This document shows, in pieces, positions 41,036 through 48,760 of a stretch of DNA of 64,000 bases. A program made the translations under genes and the position numbers. Positions within the stretch are counted from its first letter, which is position 1. Each line of letters begins with the position of its first letter. The notes beneath the pieces were generated by a model, which saw only the letters and a program-made list of their open reading frames with translations, made no database searches and was not told the DNA's origin. This stretch comes from Nocardia sp. CDC159 (GTDB taxonomy: Bacteria; Actinomycetota; Actinomycetes; Mycobacteriales; Mycobacteriaceae). The stretch spans positions 124,001 through 188,000 of the forward strand of contig NZ_JAMRXH010000012.1 in assembly GCF_023740735.1 (NCBI RefSeq), given 5' to 3'.

Positions 41036-41566
41036 TCAATGCACCGGGGGCGCGAGCTTCCAATGCTCGTGCAGCGCCCGCGCGATCTCCGGCAGGATCG
41101 TCACCGGCACCCGCTTCTCCCGGAGCATGGTGCGTATCTGTACGACCTGTTCGCGTTTGCGGTGTTCGAAGGCATTGGAGATCGGGCGGATCACCGGCGG
41201 GATGTTGAGTAGGACGAGTTCGCCGTGGCGTTCGTCGCCGCCGCTCAGATCCAGCGCCAGCGACCAGCGGGCCCGCTCGTCGAGCGCGAACCGCCCGGCC
41301 ACCACGCGGTCCCAGTCGATGCTCGTCTCGGCCCAGGGGGTGCGGCAGTAGATGGCGCGATCGGTGAGCAGCACCACGTCGCGCCCGAACAGCGCCACCA
41401 GCAGCGTGATGCCCGCGATCAACCCCATGAACAGCCCGGTGACCACCCGGTTGAGCCCGAACGCCCCGACGAACCCACCGCAGACGGCCACGATCGCCAG
41501 CACCGCCAGCGAGCCGTAGAGCAGCGCCCGCCGACCGGACACCACGCCTGCCCGTACCATCCTCAT
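41036..41566 (-). CDS. Small membrane protein with PH-like cytoplasmic domain, function unknown
   Basis: A 176-residue protein. Two hydrophobic segments (about residues 14-36 and 42-62) are followed by a soluble part beginning VVLLTDRAIYCRTPWAETSIDWDRV, which resembles bacterial PH-domain (YdbT/DUF-type) membrane proteins. AGGAGG lies seven bases before ATG 41566, an excellent ribosome binding site. It is probably co-transcribed with the downstream NUDIX gene. I do not recognise a specific function. Confidence 0.8.
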   Translation of the reverse strand: MRMVRAGVVSGRRALLYGSLAVLAIVAVCGGFVGAFGLNRVVTGLFMGLIAGITLLVALFGRDVVLLTDRAIYCRTPWAETSIDWDRVVAGRFALDERARWSLALDLSGGDERHGELVLLNIPPVIRPISNAFEHRKREQVVQIRTMLREKRVPVTILPEIARALHEHWKLAPPVH

Positions 41567-41632
41567 CTCTCGACCTCCTGGCTACCGCGCGCAACCACCG
41601 TACCGGGAGACCGGGTGCGTCTTCCCCTCGAA

Positions 41633-42433
41633 TTACGACCGCAGCGCGACCGCGGCCTCGGCGGTGTAGACCAGGAACGTCAGGCTCTGCTGGAAGTACA
41701 GCCGCACCGACTCCGCATCATGGGACAGATAGCCGATCGAGAGATCCTGTCCCAGCCGCAGATCGAAGTCGCCGCCGCGGGTGGTGAGCACGAACGCGCC
41801 GTCGATCGCGGGCGCCCAGATGATCTCGCCCTCCGGGATCAGGCGCTCGATATGCGTGCGAATCGGATGGCCGTGATCGGAGGTCTCGCTGACCTGGGTG
41901 AACAGGTCGGCGCTGAGCAGCACCGAATACGGCCCGTCCACACCGGCCAGCCGCAGCGCGCTCAGTGCCTGGGCGACCGCCTCGGGCACCAGACGCGGAT
42001 CGCTGGGCAGCGCGATCGGCTCATTGGACGAACTCGCCCGGATGCCGGAGATGTGCGCGGCCGGATACCCCTCGAAGATCGCGCGGTCCTCGGCGAAGGC
42101 GATCTTGCGTGCGGCGTCCTTCACCGGATCCAGATCGGCGTCCTGCGCGCCGCGCTCGACATTGTCCAGCTCCTCGCGCGACAGCGTGAACGGCACCCGC
42201 AGCTCCACCAGCGGGGCGACCAGCCGCTGCCGGGCCTGCACACCCTCGTCGGGCGCGGCGATCGGCGCGGTACGGCCCAGCCCGACGGCCGAATAATCCG
42301 GTCCGTGCGGACCGGACAGATCCACGACCCGGCGACCGGCGATGTGCCGCTTGAACGTCCGGGTCGCCTCCTCCTCGATCGCCGCCCAGGCCTCGGCGGT
42401 GATCGGCGCGAGTTCGCGGTGCAGATTGTTCAT
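41633..42433 (-). CDS. Encapsulin shell protein (family 1, HK97 fold)
   Basis: A 266-residue encapsulin that self-assembles into an icosahedral nanocompartment. Family signatures run throughout: MNNLHRELAPI at the start, RTFKRHIAGRRVVD, PLVELRVPFTLSREELD, VKDAARKIAFAEDRAIFEGY, and WAPAIDGAFVLTTRGGDFDL. Its ATG overlaps the DyP stop (ATGA, 42430-42433). Its ribosome binding site AAAAGGAG lies inside the codons for the DyP cargo-loading tail, so cargo and shell translation are coupled. It encloses the upstream DyP peroxidase. Confidence 0.96.
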   Translation of the reverse strand: MNNLHRELAPITAEAWAAIEEEATRTFKRHIAGRRVVDLSGPHGPDYSAVGLGRTAPIAAPDEGVQARQRLVAPLVELRVPFTLSREELDNVERGAQDADLDPVKDAARKIAFAEDRAIFEGYPAAHISGIRASSSNEPIALPSDPRLVPEAVAQALSALRLAGVDGPYSVLLSADLFTQVSETSDHGHPIRTHIERLIPEGEIIWAPAIDGAFVLTTRGGDFDLRLGQDLSIGYLSHDAESVRLYFQQSLTFLVYTAEAAVALRS

Positions 42434-43440
42434 GCGTTGCTCCTTTTCAGGGTGCCGATACCGAGAGAGCCGTCCCCCGGGGGCGCGGCAGCGGATGATT
42501 CCGGCGCCGCCGCGGGCGGGTCCGGAAGGTCGTCGAAGAAGTCCAGCGACGGCGCGAAGAACAGGGTGCCCGTGACGGCCGTGGAGAAGTCCAGGATGCG
42601 GTCGTAGGCGGCCTCCTCGCTGCCGAGGAACATCCGCACCAGCATCCGCTCGGTGACGCTCGGGGTGGCGGCGTAGGCGACGTAGTAGGTGCCGAATTCG
42701 CCCTCGCGCACGCTGCCGAAAGGCATGTTGGCGCGCATGATCTGGCGCTCGGTGCCGTCCGGATCGATCAGCGTGTTCACCGCGACGTGCGAGTCGGCGG
42801 GCTTGTCCTCGTCGGGCAGTTCGAAGTCGTCGAGTTTGGTGCGCCCGATGACGCGCTCCTGCTCGCCGACCGGCAGCGCGTTCCAGGCGTCGAGATCGTG
42901 CAGGTACTTCTGCACGATCACATAACTGCCCCCGGCGAATTCGGGGTCGGCGTCGCCTACCAGCGTCGCCGACACCGCCGCCCGGCCTTCCGGATTCTCG
43001 GTACCGTCGACGAAGCCCAGCAGGTCGCGCTGTTCGAAATAGCGGAAGCCGACCGTCTCGTCGACGATCGTGGCCGCGCCGCGCAGCCGGGCCGCGATGG
43101 TCATGGCCAGTTCGAAGCAGGCGTCCTGGGATTCGGCGCGGATGTGGAACAGCAGATCGCCCGGTGTTGCCGGAGCCCGGTGCCGTGGGCCCTCGTAGCC
43201 CGGAAACTCGTGCAGCTCAGCCGGTCTCGGGCCGGAGAACAGCCGGTCCCAGGCCGCCGAGCCGATACCCGCGATGACGCCGAGGTCGGTGCCGGGCAGC
43301 CGGAATCCGATCGAGCGGCGCAGCCCCTGCAGATCCGCCAGCAGATCGCGCACGACCGGCTCGCCGCCCTTGTCGATGGTGGCGACCAGGAAGATCGCGG
43401 CCCGCGTCAGCGGATCGAGGACCGGCTGCGGCTCACCCAT
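42430..43440 (-). CDS. DyP-type haem peroxidase, encapsulin cargo
   Basis: A 336-residue dye-decolourising peroxidase that oxidises organic substrates with H2O2. The DyP motif GFVDGTENPEG carries the distal Asp. The likely proximal haem His is in DSHVAVN, and the conserved Arg is in ERQIMRANMPFG. After a Pro/Ala-rich linker the protein ends DGSLGIGTLKRSNA, matching the cargo-loading peptide that docks inside family 1 encapsulins. ATG 43440 (MGEPQPVLDP) is the natural family start, although the open frame extends upstream to 43611. It forms a two-gene coupled unit with the encapsulin gene. Confidence 0.95.
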   Translation of the reverse strand: MGEPQPVLDPLTRAAIFLVATIDKGGEPVVRDLLADLQGLRRSIGFRLPGTDLGVIAGIGSAAWDRLFSGPRPAELHEFPGYEGPRHRAPATPGDLLFHIRAESQDACFELAMTIAARLRGAATIVDETVGFRYFEQRDLLGFVDGTENPEGRAAVSATLVGDADPEFAGGSYVIVQKYLHDLDAWNALPVGEQERVIGRTKLDDFELPDEDKPADSHVAVNTLIDPDGTERQIMRANMPFGSVREGEFGTYYVAYAATPSVTERMLVRMFLGSEEAAYDRILDFSTAVTGTLFFAPSLDFFDDLPDPPAAAPESSAAAPPGDGSLGIGTLKRSNA

Positions 43441-43511
43441 GATCAACAGCTTAGGCGGGCGCACCGACAGACCGCTGCGGTGGTTGCCGAATGTCTGCTC
43501 GGACAGCGAGG

Positions 43512-43838
43512 CTATTTGGCCACGGTCAACAGGAACGCCACATCGTCGAGGGCCTTGACGCTGTGCCGCGCGTCGGGAATCACCAGCAGATCGCCGGGCG
43601 AGCCCTTCCACTCGTGCGCGCCGCTGAGCAGGGTCAGGGTGCCGGTGAGCACCTGCAGGGTGGCCTCGCCGGGATTCTCGTGTTCGGCCAGGCTCTGTCC
43701 CGCGGTCAGGGCGATCACGGTCTGGCGCAGGCTGTGGGTGTGTCCGCCGTAGATGGTCTGGGAGCTGCGACCGCTCGTGGCGGTCGCGGCCAGTTTGAGC
43801 TGCTGGCGAGCGAGGGCGGTCAGCGATTTCTTGTCCAT
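43512..43838 (-). CDS. Small cupin-domain protein
   Basis: A 108-residue single-domain cupin. Motif 1 is GQSLAEHENPGEATLQVLTG and motif 2 is PGDLLVIPDARHSVKALDD. The His residues usual for metal binding are partly kept: HENPGE in motif 1 and RHSV in motif 2. The function is unknown; small cupins of this kind often bind metal or small ligands or act in stress response. It lies 71 nt upstream of the DyP start in the same direction, so it could be expressed with the DyP-encapsulin pair. Confidence 0.85.
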   Translation of the reverse strand: MDKKSLTALARQQLKLAATATSGRSSQTIYGGHTHSLRQTVIALTAGQSLAEHENPGEATLQVLTGTLTLLSGAHEWKGSPGDLLVIPDARHSVKALDDVAFLLTVAK

Positions 43839-43927
43839 GGCACCCTTTCCCGGATCCGATAGTCGTGAGTATGCCGGACGGATACCCCCGGGTCCGGCGG
43901 TTTCGCTGTTGCGATTTCGCGACGGTC

Positions 43928-44407
43928 TCAGCGCACGTAGCGCAGAAACCGATAGCGCAGACCGCTCGAGGATTCGCGCCAGCCGCTGTCGGAGTCGATC
44001 GACCATTCCGGCCCGATCCGGGGAGCGTAGGCGTCGCCCGCCACCTCGGTGTCCACCTCGGTCACCACCAGTTCGGTGGCGTGATCCATTGCGGCTCGGT
44101 AGATTTCGCCGCCACCCAGGACCCATACGTCCGCGGCGCCGACCAGCGTCAGCGCCGCGTCCACCGATCCCGCCCGCTCGGCGCCCTCGGCCGACCAGTC
44201 CGGCTGCCGGGTGACGACGATATTGCGCCGCCCCGGCAGCGGACGGAATCGCGCGGGCAGCGAATCCCACGTCTTGCGGCCCATCACCACCGGATGCCCC
44301 TGCGTGACCTCCTTGAGGTGGGCCATATCCTCGGGCACCCGCCACGGAATGGTGTTGTCGGCGCCGATGACCCCCTGCGGCGTCTGCGCCCAGATCAGCC
44401 CGATCAC
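43928..44407 (-). CDS. folA: Dihydrofolate reductase
   Basis: A 159-residue DHFR reducing dihydrofolate to tetrahydrofolate with NADPH. Signature stretches are IGLIWAQTPQGVIGADNTIPWRVPEDM (substrate loop with catalytic Asp), VVMGRKTWDSLP, and VWVLGGGEIYRAAM (NADPH binding). It starts with GTG at 44407, which overlaps the thyA stop as GTGA (44404-44407). This is the classic thyA-folA coupled pair, in which ThyA generates the dihydrofolate that FolA recycles. Confidence 0.96.
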   Translation of the reverse strand: MIGLIWAQTPQGVIGADNTIPWRVPEDMAHLKEVTQGHPVVMGRKTWDSLPARFRPLPGRRNIVVTRQPDWSAEGAERAGSVDAALTLVGAADVWVLGGGEIYRAAMDHATELVVTEVDTEVAGDAYAPRIGPEWSIDSDSGWRESSSGLRYRFLRYVR

Positions 44408-45204
44408 ACCGCCACCGGAGCTTTGATGGCCGGATGATGCCGGTAGTCCACGACCTCGACATCCTCGTAGCGGTAGTCGAACAGCGTCGGCGCCGGATGC
44501 AACCGCAGCCGCGGGAACGGATAGGGCTTGCGGCTCAACTGTTCTCGCACCTGGTCGACGTGGTTGTCGTAGATGTGGCAGTCCCCGCCGGTCCAGATGA
44601 ACTCACCGGGTTCCAGTTCGGCCTGTTGGGCGACCATGTGGGTCAGCAGCGCATAGCTGGCGATATTGAACGGCACCCCGAGGAACAGATCGGCGCTGCG
44701 CTGATACAGCTGACACGACAGTCGCCCGTCGGCGACGTAGAACTGGAAGAACGCGTGGCAGGGCGCCAGCGCCATCTTGTCCAGTTCGGCCACGTTCCAG
44801 GCGGATACGAGCATGCGCCGGGAATCGGGATCGGTGCGCAGCGTCCGCAGCACCTGCGCCAGCTGATCGATATGGGTGCCGTCCGGGGTCGGCCAGGACC
44901 GCCACTGCACCCCGTAGACCGGGCCCAGCTCACCGTCGGCGTCGGCCCATTCGTCCCAGATCGTCACGCCGTGCTCGCGCAGCCAGCCCACATTCGAATC
45001 GCCGCGCAGGAACCACAGCAATTCGTAGACGATCGACTTCAGATGCACCCGCTTGGTGGTGATCAGCGGGAAGCCGTGCGAGAGGTCGTAGCGGAGCTGG
45101 TGGCCGAAGATGCTGCGGGTGCCGGTGCCGGTGCGGTCCGACTTCGGCGTGCCGTTCGCCAGCACGTGTCGCAGCAGGTCCTCGTACTGGGTATCGGTGC
45201 CCAT
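44404..45204 (-). CDS. thyA: Thymidylate synthase
   Basis: A 266-residue ThyA, methylating dUMP to dTMP with methylene-tetrahydrofolate. The catalytic Cys is in LAPCHAFFQFYV; DRTGTGTRSIFGHQLRYDL, QLYQRSADLFLGVPFNIASY and the dUMP-binding HIYDNHVDQ are present. ATG 45204 gives the family-typical start (MGTDTQYEDLLRHVL); an in-frame TTG at 45213 is less likely. It is divergent from cobF with only 20 nt between start codons and is translationally coupled to folA. Confidence 0.96.
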   Translation of the reverse strand: MGTDTQYEDLLRHVLANGTPKSDRTGTGTRSIFGHQLRYDLSHGFPLITTKRVHLKSIVYELLWFLRGDSNVGWLREHGVTIWDEWADADGELGPVYGVQWRSWPTPDGTHIDQLAQVLRTLRTDPDSRRMLVSAWNVAELDKMALAPCHAFFQFYVADGRLSCQLYQRSADLFLGVPFNIASYALLTHMVAQQAELEPGEFIWTGGDCHIYDNHVDQVREQLSRKPYPFPRLRLHPAPTLFDYRYEDVEVVDYRHHPAIKAPVAV

Positions 45205-45224
45205 GACTGGCAAGCTTACGCATC

Positions 45225-45977
45225 GTGCGGAAGCTGTTTGTGATCGGAATCGGGGCGGGCGATCCCGATCAGGTGACCATGCAGGCCGTCGCGGCGCTGC
45301 GGCAGGTCGATGTGTTCTTCGTCATCGGCAAGGGGGAGCGCAAGCGCGAACTGGCCGATGTGCGCGCGGCCATTCTCGCCGCGCACGTCCAGCGGCCCTA
45401 TGCGGTGGTGACCATCGCCGATCCGCCGCGCGAGCGGATCGTGCCGGATGCGGCGGAGTATCGCGAGGTCGTCGCGGACTGGCACGAGCGCCGGGCCGCG
45501 CTGCTGGAGGAGGCGTTCGCGCGGGCCGAGGGGGTGGGCGCGATTCTGGTGTGGGGCGATCCGGCGCTGTACGACAGCACCCTGCGCATGGTGCACCGGG
45601 TGGCGGAGCGGGGCGTGGTGCGCTTCGACTACGAGGTGATTCCCGGAATCACCAGCGCGCAGGCGCTGGCGGCACGGCATCGGATCGTGCTGCACGACAT
45701 CGGCGAACCGGTGCACATCACCACGGGGCGGCGGTTGCGCGAGGAGGGGGTCGCCGCCGGACAGCCGACGGTCGTGATGCTGGACGGGGAGTGCTCGTTC
45801 ACCCAGGTGCCCGGCGACGATCTGCACATCTGGTGGGGTGCGTATCTGGGCATGCCCGACGAGATCCTGATCGAGGGCCCGCTGCGGCAGGTGGAGCAGC
45901 GGATCGTCCGGTGCCGCAACGAGGTACGGGAACGCAAGGGCTGGATCTTCGAAATCTACCTGCTGCGCAGGCGCTGA
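45225..45977 (+). CDS. cobF: Precorrin-6A synthase (deacetylating)
   Basis: A 250-residue tetrapyrrole methylase of aerobic cobalamin synthesis. It uses SAM to methylate C-1 of precorrin-5 with loss of acetate. The N-terminal SAM site IGIGAGDPDQVTMQAVAAL, VVTIADPPRER, ILVWGDPALYDST and VIPGITSAQALAARH are all CobF-like. GTG 45225 is the start. It stands alone here, away from other cob genes, and is divergent from thyA across 20 nt, so the two promoters must overlap each other or the coding regions. Confidence 0.94.
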   Translation: MRKLFVIGIGAGDPDQVTMQAVAALRQVDVFFVIGKGERKRELADVRAAILAAHVQRPYAVVTIADPPRERIVPDAAEYREVVADWHERRAALLEEAFARAEGVGAILVWGDPALYDSTLRMVHRVAERGVVRFDYEVIPGITSAQALAARHRIVLHDIGEPVHITTGRRLREEGVAAGQPTVVMLDGECSFTQVPGDDLHIWWGAYLGMPDEILIEGPLRQVEQRIVRCRNEVRERKGWIFEIYLLRRR

Positions 45978-46018
45978 GCTGGCCGATATCTGTCGGCGCG
46001 GGCCGGTAGGCTGCGGGT

Positions 46019-46885
46019 ATGCCTGAGTTGCCCGAGATCGCGGCGCTCGAGCGATTCCTCGCCGAGCATGCGGTGGGCGCGGTGGTCGGGCGGGTGGATG
46101 TCGCGGCGCTGAGCGTGCTCAAGACCTTCGACCCGCCGATCACCGCGCTGTCCGGGCGCGATGTCACCGGGGTCGGGCACTGGGGCAAACATCTGGGGAT
46201 GAATTGCGACGGGCTGTGGTTGATCACGCATCTGTAGCGCGGTGGCTGGCTGCGCTGGGTCGATGAGCCCGGCGCCGCACCGCCCAAGCCGGGCAAGGGG
46301 CCGCTGGCACTGCGGGTGCACTTCTTCACGCCCGAGGGCGCGACCCCGGCCTTCGATCTGACCGAGGCGGGCACCAAGAAGCGGCTCGCGGTGTGGGTGG
46401 TGGCGGATCCGCAGCAGGTCCCCGGCATCGCCCGGCTGGGCCCCGACGCGCTCGCGGTGGACGAACGGCAGTTCGCCGAACTGCTGCGCGGCACCTCGCA
46501 GCGGCTGAAGACCGCGCTCACCGATCAGTCGCTGCTGGCGGGGATCGGCAACGCCTACTCCGACGAGATCCTGCACGCGGCCAAGCTGTCCCCGTTCGCG
46601 ACCGCGGCCACCCTGGACGAGGCCAAGATCGCCCAGTTGTACGCGGCGATGCGCGCGGTGCTCACCGATGCCCTCGACCGCTCGGTCGGCCAGGACGCGG
46701 CCCGCCTCAAGGGGGAGAAGCGCTCCGGTCTACAGGTCCACGCCCGCACCGGCCTGCCCTGTCCGGTCTGCGGCGACACCGTGCGCGAGGTCGCCTACGC
46801 CGACAAGTCCTTCCAGTACTGCCCCACCTGCCAGACCGGCGGCAAGATCCTCGCCGACCGCCGCATGTCCCGGCTGCTGAAGTAG
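46019..46885 (+). pseudogene. Fpg/Nei-type DNA glycosylase gene with in-frame amber stop
   Basis: The gene starts MPELPEIAALERFL, with the catalytic N-terminal Pro of the Fpg/Nei family after the initiator Met. Codon 73 at 46235 is TAG. The same frame continues without a shift (RGGWLRWVDEPG and onward) through the H2TH region (QSLLAGIGNAYSDEILHAAKLSP) to the C-terminal zinc finger (CPVCGD and CPTCQTGGK) and a natural TAG at 46883. Apart from this codon the 288-codon gene looks intact and under coding constraint. Either it is a very recent nonsense mutation, a sequencing error, or suppressed. Separate re-initiation at ATG 46316 would lack the catalytic Pro. Confidence 0.88.
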
Positions 46886-46905
46886 CGCCCGGCCGCCAGG
46901 GCGGA

Positions 46906-46985
46906 AGCCGGGACCCAAGTGCACCCGCGTCGATCCGCTGCCGCGCAACGACCACCTGGGGCCCGGCTCCCGCCGAGACGGCGGG
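46906..46985. terminator. Hairpins between converging glycosylase and esterase genes
   Basis: A long imperfect stem (14 of 16 pairs) joins 46906-46921 and 46953-46968. A second short stem CCCGCCG/CGGCGGG (46969-46985, three-base loop) abuts the esterase stop. Both could serve as terminators for the two converging genes. Confidence 0.45.
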
Positions 46986-48488
46986 TCAGCCCAGGGCCGG
47001 GACGCGCACGCCCGCCCAGGCCAGGCGTTTCGCCCGCTCCGGATCGACCTCCACGCGGGACGGATGGTCGATGATCCGGGTGCTGCGGCGCTGTTCGGTG
47101 TACTCCGGCCAGGAGTCGCGGGGTTTGCCGGTGCGCGCGAAAGACAGCCAGTGGCTCTGAAATTCGCGCTGCACCGCCAGGAAGCCCCGATATCCGCCGG
47201 TCACCGTCAGCGCGCGGCCGATGGGCGTATCGACACCGCCGAACACCGGAATCAAATCCAGCGCGTGGGTCGCGCCGAAACCGGCGAGCCGGATCGCGCG
47301 CGGCGCGTAGTCGAACCGGTAGACATAGGTCGGCGCGTACCGGCTGTGCCCGTCCGCCAGTGCGATGGTCGGCCGCCAGAAGACGAAGTCGCCGCCCATC
47401 CGGATCGCCACCTTCGCCGCCGGATATCCGGGGTAGGCCGCGACGATGCGGGATTCGACGTCCTCGCCGCAGCGCGCAAGCGCCTTGTGCAACTGCTGCG
47501 GGGTGGTTGGCAGCGTGCGATCGAAGCGGGAGAACAGCGTTCCCTCGTCCCGGTTGGTGCCGATGATCAACGGAACGGCGTGGGCGCTGCCCCCGGCGAT
47601 CGCATCGATCGGCGCGCGCGGCAGATAGTCACCGTCCACGACCGGCGCGGCGGGAAAGGAGCCCGGCTGATTCCACAGCGACGCGTCGAGCGCGCGGTCC
47701 ACCGCCTTGCGAATGTCGTTGGCCGGGGACGTGGTCAGGGCCGCGGCGGCGTCGTGCGGTGTGGCGCCGAGATTTTCCAGACACCGCCGCGCGAATACCC
47801 GAGCGTCGTCGGCCCCGACGGCCCAGTCCGCGGGCGCGCTCTGCGCGATGCCCCGATGGAACAACCCGGCGGCGGCGGGGGTCGCCAGCAGCGACACCAC
47901 CGCGTGCCCGCCCGCGGATTCGCCGAAGATCGTGACATTGTCCGGATCGCCGCCGAAGGCCGCGATATTGCGCCGCACCCACTGCAGCGCGGCGACCTGA
48001 TCGCGCAGGCCCAGGTTGGAATCGAACGGCCGCTCCGGCGTGGACAATTCGCTGAAATCCACATAGCCGAAGGCGCCCAGCCGATAGTTCATCGACACCA
48101 CGATCACATCGCCGAGCATGGCCAGCCGCGAGCCCGAGTACAGCGACAGCGCGGAGGTGCCGAGGACATAGCCGCCGCCGTGGATGAAGACCAGGACCGG
48201 CCGCGGCGTCGCCGAGGGTGTGGCCGGCGCGGTGACGTTCAGGGTCAGGCAGTCCTCGCCGGTCGGCTGCAGCCGGCGCGGCCCGATGCGGGCCCCGGTG
48301 CGGTGCTGCATGGCGGCGAAGCCGAACTGCGTGGCGTCGCGCACCCCGGACCAGGGTTCGACCGGCTGGGGCGCGCGGAATCGCAGCGGACCCACCGGGG
48401 GCGCGGCATAGGGGATCGAACGCCACCGCAGGGTGCGTCGGCCGCGATGACCGCGGACGACGCCGTCGGCGGTCGTGACTTCTACCAT
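46986..48488 (-). CDS. Type B carboxylesterase
   Basis: A 500-residue alpha/beta-hydrolase. The nucleophile Ser is in FGESAGG, the oxyanion region is FIHGGGYVLGT, EDCLTLNV is the second family signature, and the acid and His probably lie in GTNRDEGTLF and FGATHALDLIPVFGG. It hydrolyses carboxylic esters of unknown identity; no signal peptide is seen, so it is likely cytosolic. ATG 48488 sits inside an 8-bp inverted repeat. It follows the DUF2630 gene by 16 nt in the same direction. Confidence 0.93.
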   Translation of the reverse strand: MVEVTTADGVVRGHRGRRTLRWRSIPYAAPPVGPLRFRAPQPVEPWSGVRDATQFGFAAMQHRTGARIGPRRLQPTGEDCLTLNVTAPATPSATPRPVLVFIHGGGYVLGTSALSLYSGSRLAMLGDVIVVSMNYRLGAFGYVDFSELSTPERPFDSNLGLRDQVAALQWVRRNIAAFGGDPDNVTIFGESAGGHAVVSLLATPAAAGLFHRGIAQSAPADWAVGADDARVFARRCLENLGATPHDAAAALTTSPANDIRKAVDRALDASLWNQPGSFPAAPVVDGDYLPRAPIDAIAGGSAHAVPLIIGTNRDEGTLFSRFDRTLPTTPQQLHKALARCGEDVESRIVAAYPGYPAAKVAIRMGGDFVFWRPTIALADGHSRYAPTYVYRFDYAPRAIRLAGFGATHALDLIPVFGGVDTPIGRALTVTGGYRGFLAVQREFQSHWLSFARTGKPRDSWPEYTEQRRSTRIIDHPSRVEVDPERAKRLAWAGVRVPALG

Positions 48489-48502
48489 CTACGAATGGTA
48501 GA
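48481..48502. promoter_or_regulatory. Inverted repeat covering the esterase start codon
   Basis: Perfect arms TCTACCAT (48481-48488) and ATGGTAGA (48495-48502) with a 6-nt spacer. The first arm contains the esterase initiation codon (on the minus strand), so the structure could occlude the start in RNA or be a protein site. Confidence 0.45.
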
Positions 48503-48504
48503 CC

Positions 48505-48750
48505 TCACTGCAGGTAGCCCTCGACCTGCTTGGCCGAGTTGGCCTGTGCCGCATCGGGGTCCGCGCCCCGATCGATCCGGGCCCGGCGCTGCCGCAGCAG
48601 ATCCCAGCATTGATCCAGCATCACCTCCAGATCGGCCAGCTGCCGCCGCTCGGTTTCCGGGTCCAGCTCCTTGGCCACCGCCTTCGACCGCAACTTGTGC
48701 TCCTGATCCACCAGGTCCTTGATGCGAGCCAGAATGTCCTGTTCGGTCAT
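48505..48750 (-). CDS. DUF2630 family protein
   Basis: An 81-residue, highly charged, helical protein (MTEQDILARIKDLVDQEHKLR, ERRQLADLEVMLDQCWDLLRQRRARID). Sequence and length match the small actinobacterial DUF2630 family, whose function is unknown. ATG 48750 gives the family-typical start; ATG 48759 is an alternative. It is probably co-transcribed with the downstream esterase. The heptad-like spacing suggests a coiled coil. Confidence 0.87.
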   Translation of the reverse strand: MTEQDILARIKDLVDQEHKLRSKAVAKELDPETERRQLADLEVMLDQCWDLLRQRRARIDRGADPDAAQANSAKQVEGYLQ

Positions 48751-48760
48751 GCGATCCATG

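Noticed and set aside
46316..46885. Independent short glycosylase gene starting at ATG 46316
   Set aside because: It would lack the catalytic N-terminal Pro and much of the first domain; the upstream half is in the same frame, so one interrupted gene is the better reading.
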